A stretch of DNA of 6,587 nt, taken from the NCBI GenBank assembly GCA_014238325.1, contig JABABH010000059.1, forward strand, positions 1 through 6,587, read 5' to 3'. Source of the stretch: Coxiellaceae bacterium. Its GTDB lineage: Bacteria > Pseudomonadota > Gammaproteobacteria > Coxiellales > Coxiellaceae. The translations under genes were made by a program, and so were the position numbers. Shown piece after piece: positions 5,294-6,587 of this stretch. Numbering within the stretch: the stretch's first letter is position 1; each line of letters opens with the position of its first letter. The notes below the pieces were generated by a model that did no database searches, was not told where the DNA came from, and saw nothing but the letters and a program-made list of their open reading frames with translations.

Positions 5294-5905
5294 ATGAACA
5301 CCGAAGACCTGACGAATATGGATTGGCATGTTCAAGTTATTGAGGCAGCTTTATTTGCGGCTGCACAGCCCTTATCGCTCAAAGCATTAAAGCAACTGCT
5401 AGCTGATGAGGCTCAGCCTCCCAATATAGAAGAGATCAAAGCTTATGTCGATCGATTACGTATATTCTACGATGGGCGTGGTATTGCTCTAAAGGAGGTG
5501 GCGAGTGGTTATCGATTTCAGGTAAAAGAAAACTTGGCAAGTTACCTGCAACCGCTATTGGCTAAAAAGCTGCCGCGTTATTCGGCTGCTTTTCTAGAAA
5601 CCTTAGCCTTAATCGTATATAGGCAGCCGATTTCTCGTGGTGAGATTGAGCAGATTCGTGGGGTTCCAGTTCGATCCGATATTATGCGTAAATTATTATC
5701 CTATAATTGGGTCCGTGTAGTTGGGAGGAAAAATGTCCCGGGGAAGCCAGCGTTATTTGGAAGTACTCAGCAGTTTTTAGATGATTGTAACCTTAAAGGT
5801 TTAGATGATTTGCCACCACTGAAAGACATGGTTGATGTGACGAATTTTGAGAAAGCAGTAAAAGAGCCACAACTGGATTTGATCGGTGAGCTCGAGCAGA
5901 CCTAA
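5294..5905 (+). CDS. scpB: Segregation and condensation protein B
   Basis: The 203-residue protein is ScpB, a tandem winged-helix protein that dimerises and binds ScpA to complete the SMC-ScpAB condensin. Family markers are VIEAALFAAAQPLSLKAL (15-32) at the start of the first winged helix, then LPRYSAAFLETLALIVYRQP (93-112), ISRGEIEQIRGVPV (113-126), NWVRVVGRKNVPGKPALFGS (138-157) and FLDDCNLKGLDDLPPL (161-176). The acidic tail (177-203) is variable in the family. An in-frame TAG at 5288-5290 makes ATG 5294 the earliest possible start; the Shine-Dalgarno is poor, and ATG 5318 (residue 9) is an alternative. It probably shares a transcript with scpA. The rluB gene often found after scpB is missing; a convergent gene follows after 39 nt. 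Confidence 0.96.
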   Translation: MNTEDLTNMDWHVQVIEAALFAAAQPLSLKALKQLLADEAQPPNIEEIKAYVDRLRIFYDGRGIALKEVASGYRFQVKENLASYLQPLLAKKLPRYSAAFLETLALIVYRQPISRGEIEQIRGVPVRSDIMRKLLSYNWVRVVGRKNVPGKPALFGSTQQFLDDCNLKGLDDLPPLKDMVDVTNFEKAVKEPQLDLIGELEQT

Positions 5906-5944
5906 TTTTTTCAATCATCCTAGGTGCCAATTTTGTGAACCTAT

Positions 5945-6587
5945 TTAAGTAATATTTTTGTAGTTTTTTTCCAGTTCATCCAGATCCAGTTGATCAATAA
6001 ATAAGGACAAGCTAGACCAGGCGCTTAGCGCAGCGGCTCGTTTGAAAGGTGAGGGAATATATAAGGGTCTTGCCAAAACACCATCTTCTAATAAATCATT
6101 TAAGAGATGCAAATGTGCCAAGTTAATCTTACCCGTAAATAGCAGGGGGATATTTGATAAATCCCCTTGTTTCGCAGCTACGCGTATATAATTATAAATC
6201 AATACAAATCCTTTGGTATAAGCTAAATCCTTAGTAAAAGGACCTAAATGAGGTTGGCTACCTCTAAAAATTCGGACAGAATTTTGATAACTTTCAATCG
6301 CTCCAATGCCTTGTTCTTGAAAAAAATTAAAGATATCAATAAAATCAGCTCCATTTTCTACCTGATTAATCGCTACGATGCGTGAAATTAATCGGTGTAT
6401 ACGACTAGGATACGATGAAAAACTCAATACTTCTGTGAGCATGGCCAAGCCCTCTTGGATGACAAGGGCAGATGGTGGACCTTTGCTTAAAAAAGTGCAA
6501 TAAGGTTGAGATAGGCCATTTAGGGTCGTCCCTAAATGCACCCAGCCTTCATGAACTTCATACAACCTAATATTACGTTTGCTAAAG
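5945..6587 (-). CDS. QEGLA-motif/DUF1704 family zinc metallopeptidase-like protein (partial, N-terminus beyond right edge)
   Basis: The minus-strand frame is open to the right edge. The TTG at 6565 is only an internal codon, because the preceding FSKRNIR is typical of the family, so about 214 C-terminal residues are seen here. HEGWVH (6553-6536) is an HExxxH zinc motif, and VIQEGLAML includes the QEGLA signature (6457-6443) with a glutamate likely to be the third zinc ligand. Bacterial members are labelled flavohemoglobin expression-modulating QEGLA motif protein (TIGR02421), but their real function is unclear. Eukaryotic relatives (KIAA0895/MATCAP) are tubulin carboxypeptidases that remove the C-terminal tyrosine. 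All catalytic residues expected in this part are intact. It ends 39 nt from scpB in convergent orientation. Confidence 0.9.
   Translation of the reverse strand, partial: FSKRNIRLYEVHEGWVHLGTTLNGLSQPYCTFLSKGPPSALVIQEGLAMLTEVLSFSSYPSRIHRLISRIVAINQVENGADFIDIFNFFQEQGIGAIESYQNSVRIFRGSQPHLGPFTKDLAYTKGFVLIYNYIRVAAKQGDLSNIPLLFTGKINLAHLHLLNDLLEDGVLARPLYIPSPFKRAAALSAWSSLSLFIDQLDLDELEKNYKNIT

Noticed and set aside
5900..5943. TAGGT (5921-5925) can pair with ACCTA on either side (5900-5904 or 5939-5943), like a bidirectional terminator between scpB and the QEGLA gene
   Set aside because: Stems are 5 bp and AT-rich with long loops; T-rich stretches nearby are ordinary for this AT-rich DNA.

Overview
The window is chromosomal DNA, fairly AT-rich (about 40% GC by eye, not counted), from a bacterium that is most likely a gammaproteobacterium. 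The evidence is a yciB (septation protein A) gene followed by bolA, with scpA-scpB nearby. These genes often cluster in gammaproteobacteria. The relaxed Shine-Dalgarno use, AT-rich spacers and an Rpn-family nuclease with GIEKG repeats would fit an intracellular relative of Legionella/Coxiella, but the sequence does not fix a genus.

Left part (1-1781, minus strand): three co-directional genes read yciB -> bolA -> a class I SAM-dependent methyltransferase that runs off the left edge. yciB is an inner-membrane protein of about six segments. bolA is a canonical BolA-fold regulator/Fe-S partner. The methyltransferase has a clean EIGGGDG motif and looks MidA/NDUFAF7-like. The gaps are 14 and 63 nt, so this is probably one operon.

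Middle part (1782-3262): a divergent spacer holds overlapping promoter-like elements, a long near-perfect palindrome (1893-1943), and two mutually exclusive small hairpins around the translation start of a plus-strand APH/choline-kinase-family phosphotransferase. The kinase is followed by an AT-rich spacer of about 250 nt with a good sigma70-like promoter just before the next gene.

Right part (3263-6587): an Rpn-type PD-(D/E)XK nuclease gene carries a 12-bp x 5 in-frame tandem repeat. It also has a perfect internal AGGAGG plus in-frame GTG that could make a separate C-terminal 110-residue protein, as described for intragenic antitoxins of E. coli Rpn proteins. This gene sits 7 nt upstream of scpA, an odd place for a mobile/defence-type gene. 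scpB follows after 122 nt; with scpA it encodes the kleisin/winged-helix partners of SMC condensin. Convergent to scpB is the C-terminal part of a QEGLA/DUF1704 family zinc-metallopeptidase-like protein, with HEGWVH visible at the right edge. No tRNA, rRNA, CRISPR array or complete insertion sequence was seen.
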